From contig NZ_JAJUKH010000009.1 of NCBI RefSeq assembly GCF_021538675.1, forward strand, positions 1-64,000: a DNA stretch of 64,000 bases, read 5' to 3'. This stretch comes from Paenarthrobacter sp. AR 02 (GTDB lineage: Bacteria > Actinomycetota > Actinomycetes > Actinomycetales > Micrococcaceae). The position numbers were made by a program, and so were the translations under genes. Numbering within the stretch: position 1 is the first letter of the stretch; each line of letters begins with the position of its first letter. Positions 34,036 through 43,059 of the stretch are shown in pieces. Below the pieces are notes generated by a model, which saw only the letters and a program-made list of their open reading frames with translations, was not told the DNA's origin and did no database searches.

Positions 34036-34155
34036 GACCTAAGCCTACTCCTGCGCACAATCGGGCAGCTGGCCGAATAATCTGCATTTTCTGTCCATCC
34101 CGGGTTGCCTCAGTCGAATATTACGCACCAATACCCCCGGGTTTTGAGCCAAATG

Positions 34156-34208
34156 GACCATCGGCTTAAGTGAAGAGTGACCATCCCCGCGGATGAGGGC
34201 GACCATCC
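34156..34208 (+). promoter_or_regulatory. Three GACCATC repeats upstream of acs
   Basis: GACCATC occurs at 34156-34162, 34179-34185 and 34201-34207, spaced 23 and 22 bp apart, all in the same orientation and close to two helical turns. They lie 51-103 bp before the acs ATG and could be an activator array for the acs-sfnG-metY operon. No promoter hexamers are clear; TTGAGC at 34144 is the best -35-like candidate. Confidence 0.4.
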
Positions 34209-34258
34209 TTTCTTCGCACCCTTAGCACTGCGCCTGCAATTCCGGGCAAGGAGCATCC

Positions 34259-36364
34259 ATGACTTTTGACGTACCCACACACACCACTTCAGGCGCGACG
34301 GCCCCTGAAGCAGGGCTGCTTGACGCGCCCGGCTCACTTCACGGCTCTTCGGGATGGTCCTCGAGCGAGCCAACGGGCGGCGCAGTGCACGGCGCCGATA
34401 CCGGCGAGCGGGCGCGTCACAGCAGTTTTGACGGCAGTTTTGACGGGAACGGGTCAGCCGTCGGATTCTGGGAAGAGCAGGCGCGCCGCCTGCACTGGGC
34501 AGCCCCGTGGCACACGGCCCACACCTGGACTCCGGTTGACGTTGAAGCCAGCCGCGGGCCGGAGATCAGATGGTTCGACGGCGGCAAGCTAAACGTTGCG
34601 TACAACTGCGTGGACCGGCACGTGCTCGCCGGAAAAGGTGACAGGGTTGCCCTTTACTTCGAGGGCGAACCCGGTGACCGCCGCGCCATCACCTACGCAG
34701 AGTTGCAACGCGAGGTGTCCAAGGCCGCGAACGCACTGATTTCGCTGGGAATCACCAAAGGCGATCGTGTAGTCATCTACCTCCCGGTGATCCCCGAAAC
34801 CGTGATCATCACCCTGGCCGTGGCGCGCATCGGGGCAGTCCATTCACTGGTGTTTGGCGGGTTCTCTGCCGAGGCATTGCGGTTCCGGGTAGAGGACACC
34901 CAGGCGAAACTCCTGGTCACCACCGATGGCCAGTTCCGCCGCGGGGTTGCAGTGCCGGTCAAGGACAACGCCGACGCCGCAGTCTCCGGTGATAACGCCA
35001 TTGAGCACGTGCTCGTCATCAACCGGACCACACCTGCTGAGGATCTGGGCACCGTAACCATGAAGGAGGGCCGGGACGTCTGGTGGCACGACGTCGTTGA
35101 TACTGCCTCCGAGGTCCACGAGCCCAAGGCCTTCGACGCCGAGACTCCGCTCTTCATCATGTACACCTCCGGAACCACCGGAAAGCCGAAGGGACTGGTC
35201 CACACGTCCGGGGGCTACCTGACGCAGGCATCGTGGAGTTTCGAGTACCTGTTCAGCAACCCCGATCCTGCGCTGCGGGACCAGGACGTCCACTGGTGCA
35301 CGGCGGACCTTGCCTGGGTCACCGCCCACACCTACGAGATCTACGGTCCGCTGTCCAACGGAGCCACCCAGGTGATCTTCGAGGGCACGCCCAACACCCC
35401 GCACCCCGGCCGGCACTTCGAGATCATCGAACGCTACAAGGTCACCCAGTACTACACGGCACCCACGCTGGTCCGCTCCCTCATGGGCTGGTTCCCGGAC
35501 GGCGTGCCGGACAGCTACGATTTCTCCTCGATCCGGGTGCTGGGAACCGTGGGCGAGGCCGTCAATCCCGAGGCCTGGCGCTGGCTTCGCCACAACATCG
35601 GCGGTGGCACTGCGCCCATGGTGGATACCTGGTGGCAGTCCGAGACCGGCGCCACCATCATGTCCCCTTCGCCCACGGACACGTCCTTCAAGCCGGGCTG
35701 CGCGGCGCGCGCCCTTCCGGGCGTGAGCACCCGCGTGGTGGATGAGGCCGGTCGACGCACCCGGCCCGGCGAGCAAGGCTTCATCGTGGTGGACCGCCCC
35801 GGCCCCGCCATCGCCAGGACCGTGTGGGGAAACCCTCGGCGCTACTTCGACTCTTATTGGAGCCAGTACGCGGAACAGGGTTGGTTCCTTGCCGGCGACG
35901 GCGCCAAATACGATTCCGACGGCGACATCTGGATCCTTGGGCGCGTGGACGACACCCTCAATGTCTCCGGACACCTGCTGTCCACCATTGAGATCGAGTC
36001 CGCATTGGTGTCGCATCCGGATGTGGTGGAAGCCGGAGTCTGTCCGGTGCCCGATCCCACCACCGGGCACGCCGTCGTCGCGTTCGTCGTGCTTCGAAGC
36101 GGCTCCAATGAGCGTGAAGCGGAAGTCGCCAACAACCTGCGCAACCACGTTGCCAAGGAGATCGGCCCGATCGCCAAGCCGCGCGACGTCGTCGTGGTCG
36201 CGGACGTACCCAAGACCCGCAGCGGCAAGATCATGCGCCGGCTGTTGACCCAACTCTTTGAGGGGACCGCTTTGGGCGATACCACCTCACTCCAAAACGA
36301 GCCGGCAATCGCCGGAATCCAGGACGTCCTGCGCGAGCGGGCACTAGTGAAGGAAAATTCATGA
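34259..36364 (+). CDS. acsA: Acetyl-CoA synthetase (acetate-CoA ligase)
   Basis: 701 aa, about 30-50 longer at the N-terminus than typical Acs; AAGGAG supports this start. The extension contains a duplicated S-F-D-G. ANL-enzyme motifs: Y-T-S-G-T-T-G-K-P-K-G (P-loop), D-T-W-W-Q-S-E-T-G (acetate pocket Trp), and R-S-G-K-I-M-R-R (the lysine acetylated in Salmonella Acs). Makes acetyl-CoA from acetate, CoA and ATP via acetyl-AMP. First gene of a coupled set with sfnG, metY and a CoA-binding gene; it overlaps sfnG by 4 nt. It may recycle acetate released by MetY. Confidence 0.92.
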   Translation: MTFDVPTHTTSGATAPEAGLLDAPGSLHGSSGWSSSEPTGGAVHGADTGERARHSSFDGSFDGNGSAVGFWEEQARRLHWAAPWHTAHTWTPVDVEASRGPEIRWFDGGKLNVAYNCVDRHVLAGKGDRVALYFEGEPGDRRAITYAELQREVSKAANALISLGITKGDRVVIYLPVIPETVIITLAVARIGAVHSLVFGGFSAEALRFRVEDTQAKLLVTTDGQFRRGVAVPVKDNADAAVSGDNAIEHVLVINRTTPAEDLGTVTMKEGRDVWWHDVVDTASEVHEPKAFDAETPLFIMYTSGTTGKPKGLVHTSGGYLTQASWSFEYLFSNPDPALRDQDVHWCTADLAWVTAHTYEIYGPLSNGATQVIFEGTPNTPHPGRHFEIIERYKVTQYYTAPTLVRSLMGWFPDGVPDSYDFSSIRVLGTVGEAVNPEAWRWLRHNIGGGTAPMVDTWWQSETGATIMSPSPTDTSFKPGCAARALPGVSTRVVDEAGRRTRPGEQGFIVVDRPGPAIARTVWGNPRRYFDSYWSQYAEQGWFLAGDGAKYDSDGDIWILGRVDDTLNVSGHLLSTIEIESALVSHPDVVEAGVCPVPDPTTGHAVVAFVVLRSGSNEREAEVANNLRNHVAKEIGPIAKPRDVVVVADVPKTRSGKIMRRLLTQLFEGTALGDTTSLQNEPAIAGIQDVLRERALVKENS
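34422..34445 (+). repeat. In-frame 12-bp tandem duplication in acs
   Basis: GCAGTTTTGACG occurs twice back to back (34422-34433, 34434-34445), adding S-F-D-G in the poorly conserved N-terminal extension. Consistent with replication slippage; no effect on the catalytic core is expected. Confidence 0.9.
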
Positions 36365-37551
36365 CCGAGATCAGCAACGTCGCACGACTCTCCGAGCCGC
36401 TCAAGTTCGCCTACTGGGTGCCCAACGTTTCCGGCGGCCTGGTGGTCTCCACCATCGAGCAGCGCACCGGCTGGGACTTTGACTACAACAAGAAGCTCGC
36501 CCGGATCGCGGAGAACTCCGGCTTCGAATATGCGCTGACCCAGACCCGTTACGCCGCGTCTTACGGGGCCGACAAGCAGCACGAGGCAACATCCTTCAGC
36601 CTGGCCCTCCTTGCAGCCACCGAACGCCTCAAGGTCATCGCCGCCGTCCACCCGGGAATGTGGCACCCCGGCGTCCTGGCGAAGTACATCATCACCGCCG
36701 ACCACATCTCCAACGGACGTGCCGCCGTCAATATCGTCTCCGGCTGGCTCAAGAGCGAGTTCACCAACTTCGGCCTCGAATGGCTGGAGCACGACGAACG
36801 CTACGTTCGCACCGAGGAATTCATCAACGTCCTCCGCGGCCTGTGGACTGAGCAGGGCTATAGCCAAGACGGCAAGTACTACAACATCACCGACTTCACC
36901 CTGAACCCCGCCCCGGTTGCGGTTCCCGGCCGGGCGCACCCGGAAATCTTCTTCGGTGGAAATTCGACGGCGGCCCAGGCCACCGCCGGCCGGGTGGCCG
37001 ATTGGTACTTCTCCAATGGCAAGGACCTTGAGGGCTTCAAGGAAAACATCGCCGGCGTCGTTGCGGCGGCAGGCGAAACGAAGCGCGGCACCGAAGGCGC
37101 CCTTGCTGCGCCGCGGTTCGGCCTCAACGGCTTCGTGATCGCCCGGGATTCAGAGAAGGAAGCCCGCGACACCCTCCGCGAAATCGTCGAGAAAGCACAC
37201 AAACCGGCAGTCCAGGGCTTCCGCGACGCCGTGCAGGAAGCCGGCGCCTCCACGAAGGACGGCAAGGGCATGTGGGCCGACTCCACCTTCGAGGACCTGG
37301 TCCAGTACAACGATGGCTTCAAGACCCAACTGATCGGCACTCCGGAGCAGATCGCTGAGCGGATCGTGGAGTACAAGAAGATCGGCGTGAACCTGTTCCT
37401 CACCGGCTACCTGCACTTCCAGGAAGAAATCGCGGCCTTCGGCCAGGACATCCTGCCGATCGTCCGCGAACTCGAGGCCGACCTTGCCCGCAGGAACGGC
37501 ACTGAGCTGGACCTTTCCTCCACACCCGTCGCCGAGTCGGTGGCAGTCTGA
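36361..37551 (+). CDS. sfnG: Dimethyl sulfone monooxygenase, SfnG-like
   Basis: 396 aa, bacterial luciferase-like (LLM) flavin-dependent monooxygenase. The start F-A-Y-W-V-P-N-V-S-G-G-L-V-V-S, then T-Q-T-R-Y, N-I-V-S-G-W and E-I-F-F-G-G-N-S, fit the SfnG group that converts dimethyl sulfone to methanesulfinate with FMNH2 and O2. A flavin reductase gene is not nearby and must be supplied from elsewhere. ATGA overlap with acs and TGATG overlap with metY indicate one operon for organosulfur use. Confidence 0.85.
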   Translation: MTEISNVARLSEPLKFAYWVPNVSGGLVVSTIEQRTGWDFDYNKKLARIAENSGFEYALTQTRYAASYGADKQHEATSFSLALLAATERLKVIAAVHPGMWHPGVLAKYIITADHISNGRAAVNIVSGWLKSEFTNFGLEWLEHDERYVRTEEFINVLRGLWTEQGYSQDGKYYNITDFTLNPAPVAVPGRAHPEIFFGGNSTAAQATAGRVADWYFSNGKDLEGFKENIAGVVAAAGETKRGTEGALAAPRFGLNGFVIARDSEKEARDTLREIVEKAHKPAVQGFRDAVQEAGASTKDGKGMWADSTFEDLVQYNDGFKTQLIGTPEQIAERIVEYKKIGVNLFLTGYLHFQEEIAAFGQDILPIVRELEADLARRNGTELDLSSTPVAESVAV

Positions 37552-38873
37552 TGGCTGACCGCACTTTCGGTTTCCGCACCCGCGCGCTTCACGCCGGCGG
37601 CACCCCCGACGCCGAGCACGGCGCCCGGGCGGTGCCGATCTTCCAGACCACGTCCTTCGTGTTCAAGGACACCGACGACGCCGCCAACCTGTTCGCGCTG
37701 CAGAAGTACGGCAACATCTACTCACGCATCGGCAACCCCACCGTGGCCGCTTTTGAAGAGCGCATCGCTTCCCTCGAGGGTGGCATCGGCGCTGTTGCGA
37801 CGTCGTCGGGCATGGCTGCCGAGTTCATCACGTTCGCCGCGCTGACCCAGTCCGGCGACCACATCGTGGCCGCATCCCAGCTTTACGGCGGTACGGTCAC
37901 CCAGCTGGACGTATCGTTGCGCCGCTTCGGTGTGGACACCACGTTCGTGCCGGGAACCGACCCTGCGGACTACGCCGCGGCCATCCAGGAAAACACCAAG
38001 GCGCTCTTCGTCGAGGTAGTGGCCAACCCGTCGTCGGAAGTCCAGGACCTTGCCGGGCTGGCCAAGGTAGCGCACGACGCCGGTATCCCCTTGGTGGTCG
38101 ATGCCACCTTGAGCACGCCTTACCTCGTGCGTCCGATCGAGCACGGCGCCGACATCGTGATCCACTCCGCCACCAAGTTCATCGGCGGACACGGCACCAC
38201 CCTTGGCGGCGTCATCGTGGAAAGTGGGCGCTTCAACTGGGGCAACGGCAAGTTCCCCATGATGACCGAGCCCGTGCCGTCCTACGGAAACGTCTCCTGG
38301 TGGGGCAACTTCGGCGAATACGGCTTCCTGACCAAGCTGCGTTGCGAGCACCTCCGCGACATTGGTCCGGCGCTCTCCCCGCTCTCCGCCTTCCAGCTCC
38401 TGCAGGGTGTGGAGACACTCCCCCAGCGCCTGGACGAGCACTTGAAGAACGCGCAGGCCGTCGCGGAATGGCTGGACGCCGATCCGCGGGTTGCCTACGT
38501 GAACTACTCCGGCCTGCCATCGCACCCGCACTTCGAACGAGCACAGAAATACTTGCCCAAGGGCCCAGGCTCCGTGTTCTCCTTCGGTGTTGCCGGTGGA
38601 CGGGCAGCTGGACAGAAGTTCATCGAATCGCTGCAGCTGGCATCCCATCTGGCCAATGTGGGCGATTCACGGACGCTCGTCATCCACCCGGGTTCCACCA
38701 CGCACCAGCAGCTCAGCGCAGCACAGCTCGAATCCGCGGGTGTCCCGGAAGACCTGGTCCGGATCTCCGTGGGTTTGGAGGACCTGGATGACATCATCTG
38801 GGACCTTGACCAGGCACTTACCGAGGCGCAAGCAGCTGTCGAAGTCCCATCAGAAGTAGGAGCGAAAGCATGA
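37551..38873 (+). CDS. metY: O-acetylhomoserine sulfhydrylase (MetY-like)
   Basis: 440 aa PLP enzyme of the Cys/Met metabolism family. Y-S-R-I-G-N-P-T near 60, and the PLP lysine in [12 protein letters not shown]. The about 50-residue insertion after it (S-G-R-F-N-W-G-N, then [10 protein letters not shown]) is typical of O-acetylhomoserine rather than cystathionine enzymes. It makes homocysteine from O-acetylhomoserine and sulfide (or methionine from methanethiol), releasing acetate. Overlaps the next gene by 4 nt. Confidence 0.9.
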   Translation: MADRTFGFRTRALHAGGTPDAEHGARAVPIFQTTSFVFKDTDDAANLFALQKYGNIYSRIGNPTVAAFEERIASLEGGIGAVATSSGMAAEFITFAALTQSGDHIVAASQLYGGTVTQLDVSLRRFGVDTTFVPGTDPADYAAAIQENTKALFVEVVANPSSEVQDLAGLAKVAHDAGIPLVVDATLSTPYLVRPIEHGADIVIHSATKFIGGHGTTLGGVIVESGRFNWGNGKFPMMTEPVPSYGNVSWWGNFGEYGFLTKLRCEHLRDIGPALSPLSAFQLLQGVETLPQRLDEHLKNAQAVAEWLDADPRVAYVNYSGLPSHPHFERAQKYLPKGPGSVFSFGVAGGRAAGQKFIESLQLASHLANVGDSRTLVIHPGSTTHQQLSAAQLESAGVPEDLVRISVGLEDLDDIIWDLDQALTEAQAAVEVPSEVGAKA

Positions 38874-39364
38874 GCACCACGGAACGAACCTGGCAGGGCC
38901 CTTCCGCTCCCGAGCGCCTGTCGCTCCTGCGCCAGGCCAAGTCCATCGCGATCGTTGGTGCCTCGGACAAGCCGTCCCGCGCCAGCTACTTCGTGGCCAC
39001 CTACCTGCAGTCGTCCACGCGCTACAAGGTGTATTTCGTGAACCCCGTGGTGAAGGAGATCCTGGGCCAGCCGACGTACGCTTCGCTGGCCGATCTTCCC
39101 GAGTCCCCGGACATCGTCGACGTTTTCCGTAAACACGACGACCTCCCCGGGGTCCTGGACGAAGCTGTCGCGGCCGGCGCCAAAACCCTGTGGCTCCAGC
39201 TGGGTTCCTGGCACGAACAGGTGGCCCGCGATGCTGAGGCGGCGGGCCTCAACGTGGTCATGGACCGCTGCGTGAAGATCGAGCACGCCCGATTCCACGG
39301 TGGACTCCACCTGGCCGGCTTCGACACCGGAGTGATCTCCTCCAAGCGCCAGGTCCTCGCCTAA
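38870..39364 (+). CDS. CoA-binding protein, copy 2
   Basis: 164 aa CoA_binding_2 protein: I-A-I-V-G-A-S-D-K near 27, V-D-V-F-R-K-H, and K-T-L-W-L-Q-L-G-S. Paralogous to 33610-34035. It overlaps the metY stop (ATGA), so it is made with the sulfur enzymes. Proteins of this type often sit next to O-acetylhomoserine sulfhydrylase genes. Exact role unknown. Confidence 0.82.
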   Translation: MSTTERTWQGPSAPERLSLLRQAKSIAIVGASDKPSRASYFVATYLQSSTRYKVYFVNPVVKEILGQPTYASLADLPESPDIVDVFRKHDDLPGVLDEAVAAGAKTLWLQLGSWHEQVARDAEAAGLNVVMDRCVKIEHARFHGGLHLAGFDTGVISSKRQVLA

Positions 39365-39406
39365 GCGGCACCCCGCCGCAGCAGGTCGTCCCCAAGGCGC
39401 CCGGCA

Positions 39407-40240
39407 CTAGCGGGTCCAGCTGCCGCCGTGCTTCTTCCACTGCTTCAATTTGTCCGTGATCTCGTTGACCTGCTCCCCGGACCACTGCCTGGGGTAGGAC
39501 GGCAGTGCTTGGCCCTTGTTCCCGGGTTTGCCGGGCGTCTGCTTGCCCGGTTTGTCCGCCTCAGCCTTGGACATATCGGGCTTGGGCGCAGCGGGACGTT
39601 GCAGTTGGTCCTGGCCCGGGCTACCCGGGGCCGGCTTTTCCTGCTGGCCTTTCGCGAAGCCGGACTTGGCCTCATCCGCACCAGGGACATGGGGAGGCTG
39701 ACCTTCGGGGCCGGGGGCCGGCGCTGGCGCGTTGGCCGCGTCCTGCGCTGGCGTGCTTGGCGCGGCTGGCTCAGCCGGCGCTGGTACGGGGATCGAGGGT
39801 GCAGGTGTCGCGGGCGGGAGCGCCGCAGGATCCACCGCGGGCGCTGGCTCGGTGCTGATCTTGGGCGCATCCGGGGCGGGCAGCACAGGCGTGGACGCTG
39901 ACCAGCGCGGCGCAAAGTTGCCCAGGAGTCCGTCAAAGGACGGGCTGCGGGTGAAGCCCGAACTGGCGGCGGCTACGCCGCTGACGCCCAGTCCCATCGC
40001 CGCCACCACAGCAACACTGACGACGGCGGTGCGGTGCTTGTGGCGCCAACGGCGCTTGGAGAGTTCGTCGTGCGGACCGGCCAGCATCGCGGCGAGCTCG
40101 GTGCCAGGAGCAGGAGCGGGCACGTTGGCGAATGAACCCAATGAAAGGAGCGCCTGCCGGACATCCGGCGCGTCAGCAAGCTCCGCGTCGAGCATGAGCC
40201 CGTCCACGATGGCTTCGCGCTCTGTATCCCTGTATGTCAT
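39407..40240 (-). CDS. Putative anti-sigma factor / Pro-rich membrane protein
   Basis: 277 aa. About 65 hydrophilic N-terminal residues, a basic R-R-W-R-H-K-H-R stretch, one membrane helix (about 70-92: A-V-V-S-V-A-V-V-A-A-M-G-L-G-V), then about 180 extracytoplasmic residues very rich in Pro/Ala and later Lys/Pro/Gly. Topology and its 4-nt overlap with an ECF sigma gene suggest it is the cognate anti-sigma factor. The zinc-binding HxxxCxxC of ZAS anti-sigmas is absent, so the interaction is inferred from context. Confidence 0.65.
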   Translation of the reverse strand: MTYRDTEREAIVDGLMLDAELADAPDVRQALLSLGSFANVPAPAPGTELAAMLAGPHDELSKRRWRHKHRTAVVSVAVVAAMGLGVSGVAAASSGFTRSPSFDGLLGNFAPRWSASTPVLPAPDAPKISTEPAPAVDPAALPPATPAPSIPVPAPAEPAAPSTPAQDAANAPAPAPGPEGQPPHVPGADEAKSGFAKGQQEKPAPGSPGQDQLQRPAAPKPDMSKAEADKPGKQTPGKPGNKGQALPSYPRQWSGEQVNEITDKLKQWKKHGGSWTR

Positions 40241-40791
40241 GGGGCCACGTATTCCTTTACTGCCGAGTGCTCACGGAGGGTAATCAGTGCCCGTCGTTGC
40301 AGCTGTTTCACTGCCCCGGCGGATTTCCCCATGATGTCGGCCACCTGTTCCACCGTCAGGCCTGCCACGATGCGCAAGGTCAGGACTTCCCGTTGGTCCT
40401 CGCCAAGATGGTCCAACAGCGCCATGACCTCATATGGTGCCAGCCGGTCCAAGGCTTCCGCCTCTGCGGAATTCGATTCGCGGGTATCCCGCTCGGGCTC
40501 GAACTCGTGATGATCGGGCGCCCGGAGTTTCTTCCGGTGCTCGTCCACCATGCGTGCGTGGGCGACCGAGAAGATGAAAGTCCGCAGGCCGTTGACGCCT
40601 CCGCTCACATCGTCCAGCCGAGGCAGGACCGCCAGGAACACATCCTGCGTGACTGCCTCAGGATCGGGCACGCCTTTGGCTGTCAGGTAACCGAGCACCT
40701 GGCCCGCATAGGCCTGGTAGATGGCGCTGAACAGTTCCGCGTTATTGTCCTTGAGTGCGTGAAGCGCTTCGTCGGTCAATGCGTCGGTCAC
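40237..40791 (-). CDS. ECF-type RNA polymerase sigma factor
   Basis: 184 aa from the GTG at 40791, a typical ECF length; the frame stays open to a TTG at 40851. Region 2 (A-I-Y-Q-A-Y-A-G-Q-V, V-T-Q-D-V-F-L, L-R-T-F-I-F-S-V-A-H) and region 4 (L-R-I-V-A-G-L-T-V-E-Q-V-A-D-I-M-G-K-S-A-G-A-V-K) are clear. It directs RNA polymerase to a small regulon, probably including itself. The overlap with the membrane protein gene implies paired production. Confidence 0.86.
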   Translation of the reverse strand: MTDALTDEALHALKDNNAELFSAIYQAYAGQVLGYLTAKGVPDPEAVTQDVFLAVLPRLDDVSGGVNGLRTFIFSVAHARMVDEHRKKLRAPDHHEFEPERDTRESNSAEAEALDRLAPYEVMALLDHLGEDQREVLTLRIVAGLTVEQVADIMGKSAGAVKQLQRRALITLREHSAVKEYVAP

Positions 40792-41046
40792 AGGATTTGG
40801 GACTTTCGATCGGCGGCAGGTCCGTGGTTGTGGAGCCAGGTCTTCCGCCAAAGCTCGACGGACAACCCCACCAAGGGTAACTGCTCATCCGGACCATCCG
40901 TAGGGAAGACCCGCTTGCCTGAGGAAAACTCCCTCGGGCAAAGAAGAGCCGAGCTGGAACATGATGGGGGACAAATTCCAGCTCGGCCCTTTCAATGACG
41001 TAATCGTCAGGGGACGCCAAAGGGTTACGCGGGGTACGAATCTTTT

Positions 41047-42387
41047 TTAAGGAATTTTCTGAGGGGATTTGCCAGGCCGGTATCCGGGCAGTGGTGGTGC
41101 TTGTGATTGGTAGCTGTGGCCGGTGGGTGTGGTGATTCTGAGCGTGTGCCGGTTTCCTGCTTCGGGTGTGGACTTCCAGCCGGGGATTTCTTTGGTGTGG
41201 TTGCAGGCTTCGCAGAGCCCGGCCCCGTTGTGAACGGTGGTGGGACCGTCTGAGTGCCACGGGACGATGTGGTCCAGGTGCAGGCTGGGCGCGTCGCAGT
41301 AGGGGGTGCGGCAGGTGTTGTCTCGTGTTTGGATGAAGCGTCGTATTCCGGGTGGGAAGAAGCGTGCCCGTGAGTTGGATGCGAGCAGTTCACCGGTCTC
41401 CGGAGCGGTGTAAAGCCGGCGGACCCAGACGTTGAAGTCCTGGTAGTAAGCCCCGGGCCCTTCACCGACTTGTCCGTTGCTGAGCAGTTCCCGGGCCCAG
41501 CCGGCGGGAACGATCCCGTAGCCATTCAGCCGTGCCGGTTCGCTGTCTCCGGCCAGGAGGGTCCTGTCGGTCATGACCAGTTGCAGGTCGATACCCGTGT
41601 ACCCGGCCGCGGTGCCGGTGATCCGCTCCACCAGGGTGTCGGCCATGACCTGGCCCTTGGACCGGGTATCACCGGCGGACCGGGCCGTACCAGCTTGCCG
41701 GGTCAGTGCCGCGAACACGGCGACGCCTTGGGCGACGGGCAACAGGGCGGTCAGGTAGGCCATGGTGTCCGGCGCCGGGCGGAGGCTGACATACCGTTCG
41801 GACGCGGCGTGCGCTGCGCGTTCGGTCACAGAGCGGGGATCACGCCGGTACGCCGCGGCCTTCACGGCGGCAGCGATGGCTTTGTCCCCGGCACCATCGA
41901 ACGTGCCGGTGTCGGGGGCCAGTTCCTCATCCACTGCGGCCCGGTCCTCAGCAGATAAGCACGCCGTTTCCTTGACCAGCAGCGTTGCCCGCCACTCGTT
42001 CAACTGACCTGACTCCAGCGCGGCCATGGTGTGCGGCATCTCCGTGACCAGAGCCTTGGCCAGGCCCAGCAGCCGGGAGCCTTTGTTTGGTGACTCCCGC
42101 CGGGCCAACGCCACCTGCGCCCCAATACCCTTGCCCCGCTCCGAAGCCGGGATACCTTTCTCTGCCTGCTCCTGCCGCTGGGCCAGGTCAAACGCCACGG
42201 CGATCTTGGCCTGCAAACTCGAGATGGCCGACTTCATATCCTCCAGCACCCGCAACTGCTGGATCAGATCACCACTGACCGTGCCCTCTGGCCCACGGTC
42301 AAGGCCTGCCGCAAGCACTGCGGAAGCAGCAGGCACCGGCGCAGCTATAGCTACCCCACCTGCTTGCTGTTCCCGTACCTGCTCCAT
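41047..42387 (-). CDS. DUF222 / HNH endonuclease domain protein
   Basis: 446 aa. The N-terminal about 300 residues are the actinobacterial DUF222/13E12-like region (L-R-V-L-E-D-M-K-S-A-I and R-R-E-S-P). The C-terminus is an HNH nuclease: T-C-R-T-P-Y-C-D, L-D-H-I-V-P-W, C-E-A-C-N-H-T-K. These multicopy proteins are common in Arthrobacter and Mycobacterium; they probably cut DNA but have no proven role. The catalytic His and zinc-binding Cys pairs are intact. It stands alone between the sigma gene and a TetR gene. Confidence 0.88.
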   Translation of the reverse strand: MEQVREQQAGGVAIAAPVPAASAVLAAGLDRGPEGTVSGDLIQQLRVLEDMKSAISSLQAKIAVAFDLAQRQEQAEKGIPASERGKGIGAQVALARRESPNKGSRLLGLAKALVTEMPHTMAALESGQLNEWRATLLVKETACLSAEDRAAVDEELAPDTGTFDGAGDKAIAAAVKAAAYRRDPRSVTERAAHAASERYVSLRPAPDTMAYLTALLPVAQGVAVFAALTRQAGTARSAGDTRSKGQVMADTLVERITGTAAGYTGIDLQLVMTDRTLLAGDSEPARLNGYGIVPAGWARELLSNGQVGEGPGAYYQDFNVWVRRLYTAPETGELLASNSRARFFPPGIRRFIQTRDNTCRTPYCDAPSLHLDHIVPWHSDGPTTVHNGAGLCEACNHTKEIPGWKSTPEAGNRHTLRITTPTGHSYQSQAPPLPGYRPGKSPQKIP

Positions 42388-42447
42388 GACAACACTCTCC
42401 CAGCAGGCACCGACAAAATAGAGCCACCAGGCTGGGCACGACGTTGG

Positions 42448-43059
42448 TCAGGAAGTTCCCTGTTCGTGGATCATCCACTGCGCCGCGCGAATGATGGCTT
42501 GATCACCGGACTCCGTTCGAAGACCCGCGATGTCCGAGCGTGTGACCGCAGCACCCTCGAAGAGGCTGATGATGGCCGCGGCAACCCCCTCCACCTCTGG
42601 CTCCGGGAGGCCTGGCCTTCCTCGCCGCACCACACCCTGGACGTGCCCCGAGTACTGTTCGTAGAAGGCCCTGAGGGCAGCGGCTGCCTGCTCGTCCGAA
42701 GCGGCGAGGGCCCAGATCTCGAGGTGCATCTTGACGTCTGCCAAACCCGAATGTTCGTGGATCAGGGCCGCTAAAAGACGGTGGGAATCGTCCCGGGTCA
42801 GTCCACCACCTGCCCCGGGATCGAGGTCCAGCCCGGCGACTTCCGTCAGCCGGTGCAGCGACCGTTCAAGTGTTCTCTCAAGGACAGCCCGAATGAGGTC
42901 AGCCCGGGTGGGAAAGTAGTGCTGCAGGTGCCCGATCCGTACGCCGGCGGCAGCGGCAAAGTCCCGCATCGCAGCGTTGGCGTTGCCCTTCGTGACCAGG
43001 ACTTCTTCAGCAGCGTCCAGCAGCGCCGCTTTCCTCAGGGCGCCCTTGCTTTCGGTCAT
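42448..43059 (-). CDS. TetR/AcrR family regulator
   Basis: 203 aa. N-terminal helix-turn-helix (A-A-L-L-D-A-A-E-E-V, M-R-D-F-A-A-A-A-G-V-R-I-G-H-L-Q-H-Y-F), then an all-helical ligand domain. It overlaps the dehydrogenase gene by 4 nt and follows it, so the regulator is encoded by its own target operon. It probably binds TAGGTCA-TT-TGACCTA at 44114-44129. Confidence 0.88.
   Translation of the reverse strand: MTESKGALRKAALLDAAEEVLVTKGNANAAMRDFAAAAGVRIGHLQHYFPTRADLIRAVLERTLERSLHRLTEVAGLDLDPGAGGGLTRDDSHRLLAALIHEHSGLADVKMHLEIWALAASDEQAAAALRAFYEQYSGHVQGVVRRGRPGLPEPEVEGVAAAIISLFEGAAVTRSDIAGLRTESGDQAIIRAAQWMIHEQGTS

Noticed and set aside
34036-34258. SAM-type riboswitch before the metY-containing operon
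   Set aside because: I looked for the conserved core of SAM-I/IV and SAM-II and could not build it. The repeats there look like protein-binding sites.
34844-36253. 469-codon minus-strand open frame
   Set aside because: Antisense to acs; Gly/Val/His/Asp-rich shadow product.
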